Origin: Burkholderiaceae bacterium
Lineage (GTDB): Bacteria; Pseudomonadota; Gammaproteobacteria; Burkholderiales; Burkholderiaceae
Length of the DNA stretch: 14,551 bases
Direction: 5' to 3'
Assembly: GCA_947461335.1 (NCBI GenBank)
Contig: CANHLB010000019.1
Location: 1 to 14,551, forward strand
The notes below the pieces were generated by a model. The model did not search any database. It had not been told where the DNA came from and saw only the letters and a program-made list of their open reading frames with translations. Below, one piece after another: positions 1-6,439 of this stretch (its first letter is position 1; each line of letters starts with the position of its first letter). The translations under genes were made by a program, and so were the position numbers.

Positions 1-57
1 ATTGCAAGCTATCAAATTGGTGGTGAACAGCTCTTTTTTCCGAATGCGAATAAATAA
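1..57 (+). CDS. 3' end of an upstream gene (partial, frame uncertain)
   Basis: Reading from base 1, an open frame runs 18 codons to a TAA at 55-57, ten bases before a strong terminator. That is the expected picture for the C-terminus of a plus-strand gene cut by the window edge. A second frame, starting at base 2, is also open and stops at 62-64, so the frame is not settled. The tail (ending QLFFPNANK in frame 1) is too short for any family call. Confidence 0.35.
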   Translation: MASYQIGGEQLFFPNANK

Positions 58-66
58 AGAGTAAAT

Positions 67-94
67 AAAAAAGCCCGCAGATGCGGGCTTTTTT
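67..94. terminator. Bidirectional Rho-independent terminator
   Basis: Six A, a six-base-pair GC-rich stem (GCCCGC at 73-78 with GCGGGC at 83-88), the loop AGAT, and then six T. The A and T runs flank the stem symmetrically, so it can end transcription on both strands. It can serve the truncated plus-strand gene at the window start and the minus-strand gene at 128-709, which are tail to tail. Confidence 0.9.
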
Positions 95-127
95 GTAAGC
101 ATCTGGCAATCTGCCAGTACTAACTGC

Positions 128-709
128 TTATTTCTTAGGTGTTACGAAACCAATCGCTGTGTCGTCAACGTATTCAACCATCACATCGTCACCAGCTTTG
201 AATTTCTCAAGGCCAAGAACAGCTGGGTCAACTTTAACTCTTTGCTTCTCGCCACCTGGCAATGTGAAAGTCACTACACGTGTTTTTGCATCGATTGTTG
301 AAATCTTGACAGTTGCATAAACAGTATCAGTAGTCTCTTCAAATGGTTTTGCAGAACCTTTGCCTGCGATCATTACAGAACGAACACCTGAAACGCCTGG
401 CTTCGCATCTTTACCAGCAGCTGTTAGGCCAACTGCAATCGCTTGAGCATGCTCAACTAAAAATATATCGCCCTTTTTAACTTTATCTAAATCATTGATA
501 GATTTAGAAACATTCATCTGTGCCAAATTACCGTTAGCATCTTTTAATACAACAATGCGCTTTTTCACGTCAACAGAATCAACAGTTGCACTTAATACAA
601 CTACTTCTGCCGCTAAAGGCAACATTTTTGCAGGTGCTTGTGCAAAAACTGAGCTAGCGCAGGCAATGCCTACAGCTGCGAATAAACCAGCAAGTAAAGA
701 TTTTTTCAA
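128..709 (-). CDS. Exported protein with two copies of a ~60-residue beta-rich domain, unknown function
   Basis: I do not recognise a named family. The 193-residue product starts with a Sec signal peptide: KK, a hydrophobic stretch, and likely cleavage after VFA at residue 23. The mature part holds two related units, about residues 36-94 and 129-189. Each has the pattern ATV-x-(S/T)-(V/I)-D-x-K-x-R-(I/V)-V, then a short turn, a KVKKGD or KFKAGD turn, and an acidic strand ending AIA/AIG. This looks like a duplicated small beta-barrel or OB-like fold, probably in the periplasm. The linker (95-125) is Gly/Lys-rich. The start is TTG at 709, fixed by a strong TAGGAG five bases upstream and the immediate signal peptide. 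It is monocistronic, with a terminator at 67-94. Confidence 0.85.
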   Translation of the reverse strand: MKKSLLAGLFAAVGIACASSVFAQAPAKMLPLAAEVVVLSATVDSVDVKKRIVVLKDANGNLAQMNVSKSINDLDKVKKGDIFLVEHAQAIAVGLTAAGKDAKPGVSGVRSVMIAGKGSAKPFEETTDTVYATVKISTIDAKTRVVTFTLPGGEKQRVKVDPAVLGLEKFKAGDDVMVEYVDDTAIGFVTPKK

Positions 710-714
710 AATAA

Positions 715-720
715 CTCCTA
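715..720 (-). promoter_or_regulatory. Shine-Dalgarno TAGGAG fixing a TTG start
   Basis: On the minus strand TAGGAG is followed by TTATT and then the TTG start codon at 709. This strong site with a 5-base spacer, and the absence of an in-frame ATG before the signal peptide, make TTG the real start of the duplicated-domain exported protein. Confidence 0.75.
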
Positions 721-765
721 AGCAAGTAAAGGTATGGGTTGAGTCCCAATTAGGACCGAAAAAAC

Positions 766-771
766 ATTGTA
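766..771 (-). promoter_or_regulatory. Possible -10 element (TACAAT) for the exported protein
   Basis: Minus-strand TACAAT matches the sigma-70 -10 consensus at five of six positions and would give a 5' leader of about 50 bases. I see no convincing -35 at 16-18 bases, so the call rests on the -10 and its position alone. Confidence 0.3.
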
Positions 772-805
772 CCCATGAGATATGTAGTTTTTCGTGCTTA
801 TTTGG

Positions 806-811
806 TAAATT
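806..811 (+). promoter_or_regulatory. -10-like hexamer six bases before ATG 818 (leaderless geometry)
   Basis: TAAATT at 806-811 is followed by six bases (AACCCT) and ATG at 818. Transcription would begin at or next to the A of the ATG. There is no Shine-Dalgarno before this ATG and no good -35. The same spacing occurs at 3776, 6023 (minus) and 10581. Confidence 0.35.
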
Positions 812-817
812 AACCCT

Positions 818-859
818 ATGAACCCATTACCAAATCTTGTTCTGCTTCTAAACCATTGA
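818..859 (+). CDS. Possible 13-residue leader peptide coupled to the GNAT gene
   Basis: ATG at 818 opens a 13-codon frame (MNPLPNLVLLLNH) ending in TGA at 857-859. The stop overlaps the TTG start of the acetyltransferase gene at 856 in the sequence TTGA, the arrangement used for translational coupling. The downstream TTG has no visible Shine-Dalgarno, so it may depend on ribosomes terminating here. The ATG itself lacks a Shine-Dalgarno and sits six bases after a -10-like hexamer, which suggests a leaderless message. The coding evidence is only positional: the frame is very short and could be chance. Confidence 0.35.
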   Translation: MNPLPNLVLLLNH

Positions 860-1308
860 AAACATTAGAAATTTTCATTAAACCCTGGGAGAAAGCATCT
901 AAGAAAGCTTATGCTATTCGACACGAAGTCTTCATTCGGGAACAAGGTGTGCCTGAGGATATGGAGCTCGATGAATATGACCCCAGAGCTGAGCACGTCT
1001 TAGCCCATCAAAATGGCCAATGTATTGCCACTGCCAGGCTAGTGCGGCTTGATGCAAACAGTGCTCAAATTGGGCGCATGGCAGTTTTAGTCGCATTTCG
1101 AGGGCAAGGCATTGGGAAGGCCATGCTAAAGGAGCTTATAGAGCTTGCGATGTCTGAAGGTATCTCAAACTTAGTGTTGCACTCTCAGGTGTCTGCTATC
1201 TCTTTTTATGAAAAGCTGGGATTTAAGGCTGATGGACCTATCTATCAAGAGGCGGGAATTCCTCATCGTAATATGATCCTCTTACTGCAAAGAAAATTTC
1301 ATCCTTAA
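856..1308 (+). CDS. GNAT-family N-acetyltransferase (YjcF/ElaA-like)
   Basis: This 150-residue single-domain acetyltransferase probably moves an acetyl group from acetyl-CoA to an amine; the substrate is unknown. The N-terminal part (IRHEVFIREQGVPEDMELDE, about 21-40) and the C-terminal EAGIPHRNM (132-140) match the pattern of Bacillus YjcF-type proteins. The acetyl-CoA loop is R82-G-Q-G-I-G-K88, and Y118 lies where GNAT enzymes often carry the general acid. The only plausible start in this frame is TTG 856: upstream the frame closes at 811 and has no ATG or GTG. The TTG lacks a Shine-Dalgarno and overlaps the stop of a short upstream frame. It is the first gene of an operon, five bases before the thioesterase gene. 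Confidence 0.85.
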   Translation: MKTLEIFIKPWEKASKKAYAIRHEVFIREQGVPEDMELDEYDPRAEHVLAHQNGQCIATARLVRLDANSAQIGRMAVLVAFRGQGIGKAMLKELIELAMSEGISNLVLHSQVSAISFYEKLGFKADGPIYQEAGIPHRNMILLLQRKFHP

Positions 1309-1313
1309 AACTC

Positions 1314-1742
1314 ATGGCTATTACCCCACTCACTTTCCCTTACGTTCATCGGGTGTGCTACGCCGATACAGATGCCGCTGGCCTGGTGTATCACTCACGC
1401 TATCTTGATATCTTCGAGCGTAGTCGAGCAGAATGGTTAGCTCAATACGACTTAAGCCCAACCAAGCTCATTAATGAATTTGGCATACTGCTTCCCGTGA
1501 GGGGCCTGAAAATGGATTTTCATAAACCCGCTTACCTCGATGATCTTCTAGAGATATCTCAAGTCATAGAACATCGTAGTAAAGCCCAGGTGACAGTCAC
1601 CCAAACAGCTAAAAGAAAAGTCCAGGGCAATCATCCGGCTGATATGGAATTACTAGTGAGTGCTTCAATCAATATTGTTTGTGTAGATACCATTACCCTT
1701 AAGCCAAAAGCACTTCCCGACTGGCTCTTCAATCTTAAATAA
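1314..1742 (+). CDS. ybgC: YbgC-type acyl-CoA thioesterase (hotdog fold)
   Basis: This 142-residue hotdog-fold enzyme hydrolyses acyl-CoA thioesters in the cytoplasm. The family signature is clear: YADTDAAGLVYHSRYL at 16-31, with the catalytic Asp18 in DTD and H27 in VYH, followed by FERSRAEWL (34-42). The length is normal for YbgC proteins. In many proteobacteria ybgC heads the tol-pal cluster; here it sits between an acetyltransferase and a thiol dioxygenase, so the acyl-CoA substrate could differ. The ATG is five bases after the GNAT stop and seven bases separate its own stop from the next gene, so these genes are surely cotranscribed. The symbol reflects family membership, not proven orthology. 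Confidence 0.88.
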   Translation: MAITPLTFPYVHRVCYADTDAAGLVYHSRYLDIFERSRAEWLAQYDLSPTKLINEFGILLPVRGLKMDFHKPAYLDDLLEISQVIEHRSKAQVTVTQTAKRKVQGNHPADMELLVSASINIVCVDTITLKPKALPDWLFNLK

Positions 1743-1749
1743 GGTCCTT

Positions 1750-2322
1750 ATGTCAGAAGGAAAACTACTTACCTTCGTAAAAGAGCTTAGCTTGCTCTTA
1801 GAACAAAAGCCTAGCGAAGCAGTTATTTTTACTAAAGGGAAAGCGCTGCTGGAAAAGTTAATTGCAAAAGACGACTGGCTAGCAGAAGAATTTACAAGGC
1901 CTCACCCGCAGTATTACCAACAGTACTTACTCTATGCTGATCCCTTGGACCGTTTTTCAGTGGTGAGCTTTGTTTGGAGCCCAGGGCAAAAAACACCACT
2001 TCATAATCACACGGTTTGGGGTATGGTGGGTCAGCTACGGGGCCAAGAAAAAGGCACTCTGTATCACCGCCAAGCAGACGGTCACTTTAAAGCTGGTAAG
2101 TCCACCGTTTGTTTACCAGGTCATGTAGATCTGGTTTCTCCTGAAACGCACGATATCCACGTAGTTGAAAACGATATGCTTGATCAATCTTCCATCAGCA
2201 TTCATGTATATGGAGGCAATATCGGTAGAATTTCTCGTTCTGTGTTTGATCCTGTGACAGGTGCAGAGAAGTCATTCGTCTCTGGTTATGCCAATCAGCT
2301 AGTGCCGAATCTTTGGAGTTAA
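1750..2322 (+). CDS. Thiol dioxygenase, probably 3-mercaptopropionate dioxygenase (cysteine dioxygenase family)
   Basis: This 190-residue cupin uses a mononuclear ferrous iron to oxidise a thiol to a sulfinate. The predicted iron ligands are H85 and H87 (TPLHNHTVWG) and H137 (HDIHVV). The Ser-His-Tyr triad of the family is visible as S150, H152 and Y154 (SISIHVYGG). In mammalian cysteine dioxygenase an Arg that binds the Cys carboxylate lies ten residues before the strand Phe; here that region is HPQYYQQYLL, with Gln and Tyr and no Arg. This places the protein with the Gln-type enzymes, several of which prefer 3-mercaptopropionate. Arg160 and Arg163 could hold the carboxylate instead. The position that is Cys in the mammalian Cys-Tyr cofactor is not Cys here. 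It is the last gene of the GNAT-thioesterase-dioxygenase operon. A weak AAGG precedes the ATG. Substrate choice remains an inference. Confidence 0.87.
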   Translation: MSEGKLLTFVKELSLLLEQKPSEAVIFTKGKALLEKLIAKDDWLAEEFTRPHPQYYQQYLLYADPLDRFSVVSFVWSPGQKTPLHNHTVWGMVGQLRGQEKGTLYHRQADGHFKAGKSTVCLPGHVDLVSPETHDIHVVENDMLDQSSISIHVYGGNIGRISRSVFDPVTGAEKSFVSGYANQLVPNLWS

Positions 2323-2355
2323 GCTGTAAATTCATTGTCCTGTTGATGAATGGCT

Positions 2356-2361
2356 TAAAAT
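2356..2361 (+). promoter_or_regulatory. Possible -10 element (TAAAAT) for the helicase gene
   Basis: TAAAAT matches the -10 consensus at five of six positions. TTGTCC at 2335-2340 could be the -35, but the 15-base spacing is short. The resulting 5' leader would be about 90 bases and would contain the hairpin at 2434-2455. Confidence 0.3.
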
Positions 2362-2433
2362 AGAAGTTCTTACTGCAAATGCTCTAGCGTGGCAGCTCAC
2401 CCCATTGGCCGGGATAGTCGTTTAATTGAATAC

Positions 2434-2455
2434 GGGTCAATACTTTATTGGTCCC
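2434..2455 (+). promoter_or_regulatory. Imperfect hairpin abutting the helicase start codon
   Basis: GGG at 2434-2436 pairs with CCC at 2453-2455, and CAATA at 2438-2442 pairs with TATTG at 2446-2450 across a CTT loop. A T:T mismatch and a bulged G break the stem. It ends one base before the ATG at 2457 and occupies the place of the ribosome binding site; no free Shine-Dalgarno is visible. Confidence 0.4.
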
Positions 2456-2456
2456 T

Positions 2457-3752
2457 ATGTTATTTACAGATCTTGGTTTATCAGAACCCATTCTTCGCGC
2501 TATTGCAGAAGAAGGCTACAGCAGCCCCACACCCATTCAAGCAAAATCCATTCCTGCCGTTCTTAAAGGTGGTGATTTACTAGCGGCTGCACAAACCGGC
2601 ACTGGTAAAACAGCTGGTTTTACACTCCCGATATTGCAGCGCCTGAGCTCTACCAAAGCGAGTTCAGGAAAGCGGCTCTTACGCGTTCTCATCCTGACCC
2701 CTACTCGTGAACTTGCTGCTCAAGTTCAAGAATCTGTTGTGACCTATGGCAAATACACGGGCTTAAAGTCCACTGTTATCTTTGGCGGTGTTGGTGCCAA
2801 TCCACAGATTAAGGCGATTGCTGCTGGCTTAGATATTTTGGTTGCGACACCAGGACGTCTTCTGGATTTGATGTCGCAAAAATGTGTATCTCTGAGCGAT
2901 ATTGAAATCCTCGTTTTAGATGAGGCTGATCGGATGCTCGATATGGGCTTTCTTCGGGACATCAAAAAGATCTTGGCGGCACTACCCAAGCAACGTCAGA
3001 ACCTTTTATTCTCAGCAACCTTCTCTACCGAGATTAAGGCTCTAGCCGATGGACTCTTAAATTCCCCTGAATTGATTGAGGTGGCCCGAAGCAACAGTGC
3101 TAATGAGGCTATTGCACAACTGATTCATCCTGTAGATAGAACAAAGAAGCACCCCTTACTAGCGCATCTCATCAAAACTAATAACTGGAAGCAAGTATTG
3201 GTTTTCACGCGCACCAAGCATGGCGCTAATAAACTCGTTACTCAGTTAGAAAAAGATGGCATCACCAGCATGGCTATCCACGGTAATAAGAGCCAAACAG
3301 CTAGAACAAAAGCTTTGGCAGACTTCAAGGCAGGGAAGTTAACCGCCTTAGTAGCTACAGATATTGCAGCACGTGGTATCGATATCGATCAATTGCCGCA
3401 TGTAGTGAACTATGACTTACCCAACGTCTCCGAAGATTATGTACATCGCATCGGGCGTACCGGTCGGGCAGGCTCAAACGGTGTGGCAGTTTCTTTGGTG
3501 TGTATTGATGAACATCAAATGCTCAGAGATATTGAAAAAGTCATCAAACAAAAAATTCCACAAGAAGTTATTGCCGGATTTGAACCTGACCCCAATGCAG
3601 TTGCTCAGCCGATTCAATTGCGTAGTCAACAACACCAGCAAACTAGAAAACCCAAAGCTGCCGGCACAGGTAATGCCAGTAGCGGCCGTCCGCCTGCAAA
3701 AAAGGCTCCAGCAAAACGCAGTAGCCCACCGAAAAAAAGCTTTAATCGTTAA
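2457..3752 (+). CDS. rhlE: DEAD-box ATP-dependent RNA helicase, RhlE type
   Basis: This 431-residue RNA helicase is likely active in ribosome assembly and RNA turnover. All core motifs are present in order: the Q motif ([13 protein letters not shown], 21-33), Walker [10 protein letters not shown] (44-52), PTRELAAQV (82-90), TPGR (131-134), DEAD in [13 protein letters not shown] (153-165), SAT (186-188), the second RecA domain with [23 protein letters not shown] (300-310), and [10 protein letters not shown] (330-339). A low-complexity tail (about 390-431), rich in Lys, Pro and Ser, probably adds RNA affinity. I chose ATG 2457 ([11 protein letters not shown] is the usual RhlE start) over the TTG three codons earlier. 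Neither has a good Shine-Dalgarno, and a hairpin sits just before the ATG. It ends 23 bases before selD. Confidence 0.93.
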   Translation: MLFTDLGLSEPILRAIAEEGYSSPTPIQAKSIPAVLKGGDLLAAAQTGTGKTAGFTLPILQRLSSTKASSGKRLLRVLILTPTRELAAQVQESVVTYGKYTGLKSTVIFGGVGANPQIKAIAAGLDILVATPGRLLDLMSQKCVSLSDIEILVLDEADRMLDMGFLRDIKKILAALPKQRQNLLFSATFSTEIKALADGLLNSPELIEVARSNSANEAIAQLIHPVDRTKKHPLLAHLIKTNNWKQVLVFTRTKHGANKLVTQLEKDGITSMAIHGNKSQTARTKALADFKAGKLTALVATDIAARGIDIDQLPHVVNYDLPNVSEDYVHRIGRTGRAGSNGVAVSLVCIDEHQMLRDIEKVIKQKIPQEVIAGFEPDPNAVAQPIQLRSQQHQQTRKPKAAGTGNASSGRPPAKKAPAKRSSPPKKSFNR

Positions 3753-3763
3753 CTTGCTCAGAT

Positions 3764-3769
3764 TAAAAT
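3764..3769 (+). promoter_or_regulatory. -10-like TAAAAT six bases before the selD ATG
   Basis: TAAAAT, then six bases (ACGGCC), then ATG 3776. There is no Shine-Dalgarno in the 23-base gap after the helicase gene. A poor -35 (TTTAAT at 3741-3746, 17-base spacing) lies in the end of that gene. This suggests that selD has its own leaderless transcript, besides any read-through. Confidence 0.4.
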
Positions 3770-3775
3770 ACGGCC

Positions 3776-4843
3776 ATGAATCAAGTCATCCAAAATGATG
3801 TAATCGAACCCCGCCTTACCTCTCTATCACATGGCGGTGGATGTGGCTGCAAGATCGCACCTGGCGTTCTTTCTGAAATCCTCATGAATGTTCCACAGCT
3901 ACCCTTTCCAAAAGAATTGCTGATTGGGATTGAGACCTCGGATGATGCTGCTGTTTATCAAATCAACGAGTCTCAGGCAATTGTCGCAACGACCGATTTC
4001 TTCATGCCGATAGTAGATGATCCTTTTGACTTCGGAAAGATTGCTGCTACTAATGCAATTAGTGATATTTATGCAATGGGTGGCACACCTATATTTGCCC
4101 TTGCCTTAGTAGGTATGCCAATTAAGGTGTTATCTAACAAAACGATTGCGCGTATTTTGGAAGGTGGCGCTGAAGCCTGCCGTAGTGCAGGCATTCCGAT
4201 TGCGGGCGGTCATACGATTGATTCTGTTGAACCCATCTACGGATTAGTGGCGATCGGATTAGTTGATCCTAAACGCGTGAAGAGTAATGCCAGCGCAAAA
4301 CCTGGTGATGTTTTGATATTAGGCAAGCCCCTTGGCGTAGGCATCCTCTCGGCTGCCTTAAAAAAGGACCTGCTAGGGCCAGATGGCTACCGGGAGATGA
4401 TTGCTAACACCACTAAGCTCAATGCCGCTGGTCCAGACCTAGCAAAGCTATCTGGCGTGCACGCATTAACCGATGTCACTGGGTTTGGTTTGGCGGGGCA
4501 CACACTTGAACTAGCAAGGGGATCTAACTGCACAGCCCACATTGATTGGAGTCAGGTACCCCTACTTTCTAATGTGCAAAACTTAGCGGATGATGGAGTA
4601 ATTACCGGAGCATCCGATCGTAATTGGCAGAGCTATGGTGCTGATGTTGGAATACCGGAAAATTTTACATCTGCACAGATTGCTTTATTAACTGATCCAC
4701 AAACCAGTGGTGGCTTATTAGTTTCTTGTAGCCCTGAATGTGTTCAAGAAGTCCTTGATATCTTTAATCAACATCGGTTCTTAGGTGCTAGGGTCATTGG
4801 GCAGATGAGTAAGCGCCAAGATAAACATTTAGTAGTTTCTTAA
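3776..4843 (+). CDS. selD: Selenide, water dikinase (selenophosphate synthase)
   Basis: This 355-residue enzyme makes selenophosphate from selenide and ATP; the product is the selenium donor for selenocysteine-tRNA or 2-selenouridine in tRNA. The glycine-rich N-terminus GGGCGCKIAP (20-29) carries catalytic Cys23, Cys25 and Lys26, so this is the Cys and not the Sec form. The ATP/metal-binding Asp cluster is seen as ETSDDAAVY (53-61), TTDFF (72-76) and NAISDIYAMGG (93-103). Later blocks such as DVTGFGLAGH and LLTDPQTSGGLL are typical, and the length is standard. No selenium-using partner (selA, selB, mnmH/selU) is next to it. It lies downstream of rhlE and converges with mmsB across 13 bases, with no terminator seen. 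Confidence 0.96.
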   Translation: MNQVIQNDVIEPRLTSLSHGGGCGCKIAPGVLSEILMNVPQLPFPKELLIGIETSDDAAVYQINESQAIVATTDFFMPIVDDPFDFGKIAATNAISDIYAMGGTPIFALALVGMPIKVLSNKTIARILEGGAEACRSAGIPIAGGHTIDSVEPIYGLVAIGLVDPKRVKSNASAKPGDVLILGKPLGVGILSAALKKDLLGPDGYREMIANTTKLNAAGPDLAKLSGVHALTDVTGFGLAGHTLELARGSNCTAHIDWSQVPLLSNVQNLADDGVITGASDRNWQSYGADVGIPENFTSAQIALLTDPQTSGGLLVSCSPECVQEVLDIFNQHRFLGARVIGQMSKRQDKHLVVS

Positions 4844-4856
4844 GTCTTTCTGCTGC

Positions 4857-5732
4857 CTACTTGAGATTAAACACGCTTGAGAAATCAAGCTGGCCGTTAC
4901 CGGCTTTGCTGTGAGTCTCATAGAGTTGCTGAGCCAGCTTGCCTAGTGGCACACTAGCACTTAAGCCTTCTGCATTCTCTACTGCTAAACCCAAATCCTT
5001 TAGCATTAAGTCAACGCCAAAGCCACCGGCATATCCTTTAGAGGACGGTACATTCTCCATCACGCCTGGGCATGGGTTGTATAACTCTAATACCCAATTA
5101 CGTCCTGAGCTTTTAGAAATGATGTCTGATAAGACCTTTGGATCCATGCCATTTGCAATCCCTAAGCGCAATGCTTCACTCGTACCGAGCATTTGGATAC
5201 CTAAGATCATATTGTTGCAAACCTTCACAGTCTGGCCTGCTCCGCTTGCACCTGCATGAAAGATATTCTGACCCATTCTTTCCAATAAAGGACGCGCACG
5301 TTCAACATCATTTGTATCGCCACCCACCATAAACGTCAGGGTAGCTGCTTGCGCTCCCGCTGTACCACCTGAAACTGGAGCATCAATCATGGCAAAGCCT
5401 TTGGCTTTTGCATTAGCTGCCACTGCTTGAGCAACCTTAGGCGAAATCGTCGAGCAGTCGATTAACAAAGTCTTTGGCTTGAGGTTTGCTAGCAGACCTT
5501 TTTCACCTAAATACAAGCTTTGAACATGCTGTGAGGCTGGCAACATACTAATCAAGACCTCAGCATCTTTAGCAGCCGTATTGGCATCAGGAGCAACAGT
5601 TCCGCCACTAGCAGCAAATAGATCGAGCTGACTTTTTACAAGATCATAGCCAGTAAGCTGATGCCCTGCTTTCAATAAATTGAGGGCCATTGGTAGGCCC
5701 ATCTTTCCTAAACCAATAAATGCAATTTTCAT
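4857..5732 (-). CDS. mmsB: 3-hydroxyisobutyrate dehydrogenase
   Basis: This 291-residue beta-hydroxyacid dehydrogenase likely oxidises 3-hydroxyisobutyrate to methylmalonate semialdehyde in valine breakdown. The Rossmann motif is GLGKMG (7-12). Asp30 at the end of strand two favours NAD over NADP. The substrate-site block is DAPVSGG (117-123). Catalytic Lys170 and Asn174 lie in KVCNNMILG. Close relatives such as tartronate semialdehyde reductase share these motifs; DCSTISP (92-98) and the C-terminal YAGGFGVDLMLKDLGLA fit the MmsB branch better. A strong AGGAG precedes the ATG with a 4-base spacer. It follows the cupin gene by 15 bases and shares its operon. No other valine-pathway gene is in the window. 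Confidence 0.88.
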   Translation of the reverse strand: MKIAFIGLGKMGLPMALNLLKAGHQLTGYDLVKSQLDLFAASGGTVAPDANTAAKDAEVLISMLPASQHVQSLYLGEKGLLANLKPKTLLIDCSTISPKVAQAVAANAKAKGFAMIDAPVSGGTAGAQAATLTFMVGGDTNDVERARPLLERMGQNIFHAGASGAGQTVKVCNNMILGIQMLGTSEALRLGIANGMDPKVLSDIISKSSGRNWVLELYNPCPGVMENVPSSKGYAGGFGVDLMLKDLGLAVENAEGLSASVPLGKLAQQLYETHSKAGNGQLDFSSVFNLK

Positions 5733-5747
5733 ATTTCTCCTAATGAT

Positions 5748-6023
5748 TCATACAGATTGTTTTCTGGATGCTAAATAAGTGACCCCATCAGATCCATAGG
5801 ATTCAGCATGAAGCTCTTCGAACCCCAACTGGAAAATATCACCTGGTTCGTATGTTCTCGTTTTTTTCTGAATCGTTAAATCAATACTTCCCTCAATGAC
5901 AAGGGCCTTCACAGCAAAGGGATGCGCGTGATCACCCAAAGATCCATTGGGTACCTGTTGAACCTCTATGGGTTGTGGGTAGCCTTCCTGCTCTAGCAGC
6001 TGAATAAATTGTGCCTTGTTCAT
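5748..6023 (-). CDS. Small single-domain cupin protein
   Basis: This 91-residue cupin has an unknown substrate. The first cupin motif supplies H32 and H34 (GDHAHPFAVK) and ends at the Gly of VIEG. The second motif is YEPGDIFQLGFEELHAE with H72. The Glu usual as third ligand after H-x-H is absent: the equivalent place holds V38/K39. The metal site would therefore be three His only. It is the first gene of the operon with mmsB and diverges from the DUF1330 gene. The start is ATG 6023. AAGG lies only one base before it, too close to act as a normal Shine-Dalgarno, whereas TATAGT lies six bases before it, which suggests leaderless translation. Confidence 0.8.
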   Translation of the reverse strand: MNKAQFIQLLEQEGYPQPIEVQQVPNGSLGDHAHPFAVKALVIEGSIDLTIQKKTRTYEPGDIFQLGFEELHAESYGSDGVTYLASRKQSV

Positions 6024-6029
6024 GCCTTC

Positions 6030-6058
6030 ACTATAGCGTGGATATACACTCTATTCAG
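6030..6058 (-). promoter_or_regulatory. Promoter for the cupin-mmsB operon, leaderless geometry
   Basis: On the minus strand CTGAAT (6058-6053), a 17-base spacer and TATAGT (6035-6030) are followed by GAAGGC and the ATG at 6023. TATAGT matches the -10 consensus at five of six positions. The start point should fall on or next to the ATG. Confidence 0.5.
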
Positions 6059-6080
6059 AAGCTATTGATTGCGAGGAAAT

Positions 6081-6374
6081 ATGACAGTAAAAGTGATTGG
6101 ATTAATCGAATTACAGAACCAGGATGCTTTTGAGCAATACCGCAGCCAGGTTACTCAAACAGTAGAACGGTATAAGGGCACTATCTGTACGCGTGGTGTT
6201 GTTTCCAAAATATTCTGGAATGAATTGCATTGCGAAAGCTTTGGTGCATTTGTTGAGCTTACTTTTCCAAGTCAAGAAGATGCACATGCATGGGCTCATA
6301 GCCCTGAATATCAGGCTTTGGTTTCGATCCGCAGTAAAGCAATGAAACTGACCCTCTTTAGCGTGGCCATCTAA
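6081..6374 (+). CDS. DUF1330 family protein
   Basis: This 97-residue protein has the dimeric ferredoxin-like (dabb-type) fold of DUF1330; the biochemical role is unknown. Family marks are the N-terminal strand with F-E-Q-Y (DAFEQYRSQV), the central VELTFPSQEDAHAWAHSPEYQAL and the following helix. These match the FPS-x-E-x-A-x-x-W-x-x-S-P-E-Y-Q pattern. I chose ATG 6081 and not the TTG four codons upstream: GCGAGGA lies just before the ATG and would be coding in the longer version. It is transcribed alone, divergent from the cupin-mmsB operon across 57 bases. Two Cys (C28 and C47 by my count) are present without an evident pattern. Confidence 0.85.
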   Translation: MTVKVIGLIELQNQDAFEQYRSQVTQTVERYKGTICTRGVVSKIFWNELHCESFGAFVELTFPSQEDAHAWAHSPEYQALVSIRSKAMKLTLFSVAI

Positions 6375-6385
6375 ACTGCTTAGGC

Positions 6386-6418
6386 AAAAAAGAAGCCTAG
6401 CGGATCAAGGCTAGGCTT
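6386..6418 (-). terminator. Rho-independent terminator of the Hc1-like gene
   Basis: An eight-base-pair stem (AAGCCTAG at 6393-6400 with CTAGGCTT at 6411-6418), extended by a C-G pair inside, has an eight-base loop. On the minus strand it is followed by C and six T (6391-6386). It lies 22 bases after the stop of the 6440-6628 gene. On the plus strand it could also act as a hairpin after the DUF1330 gene, but no T-run follows there. Confidence 0.8.
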
Positions 6419-6439
6419 ACAGATCAATTAGGGTAAGAA

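Noticed and set aside
495..821. Plus-strand open frame of 108 codons
   Set aside because: It is antisense to the exported protein, whose signal peptide, Shine-Dalgarno and domain repeat are clear; its product has no recognisable feature.
2389..2583. Open frame overlapping the start of the helicase gene
   Set aside because: It overlaps the conserved N-terminus and Q-motif region of RhlE in another frame and has no family signature.
3776..4843. Selenocysteine form of SelD
   Set aside because: The catalytic position is encoded as Cys23 (GGGCGCK); no in-frame TGA is present.
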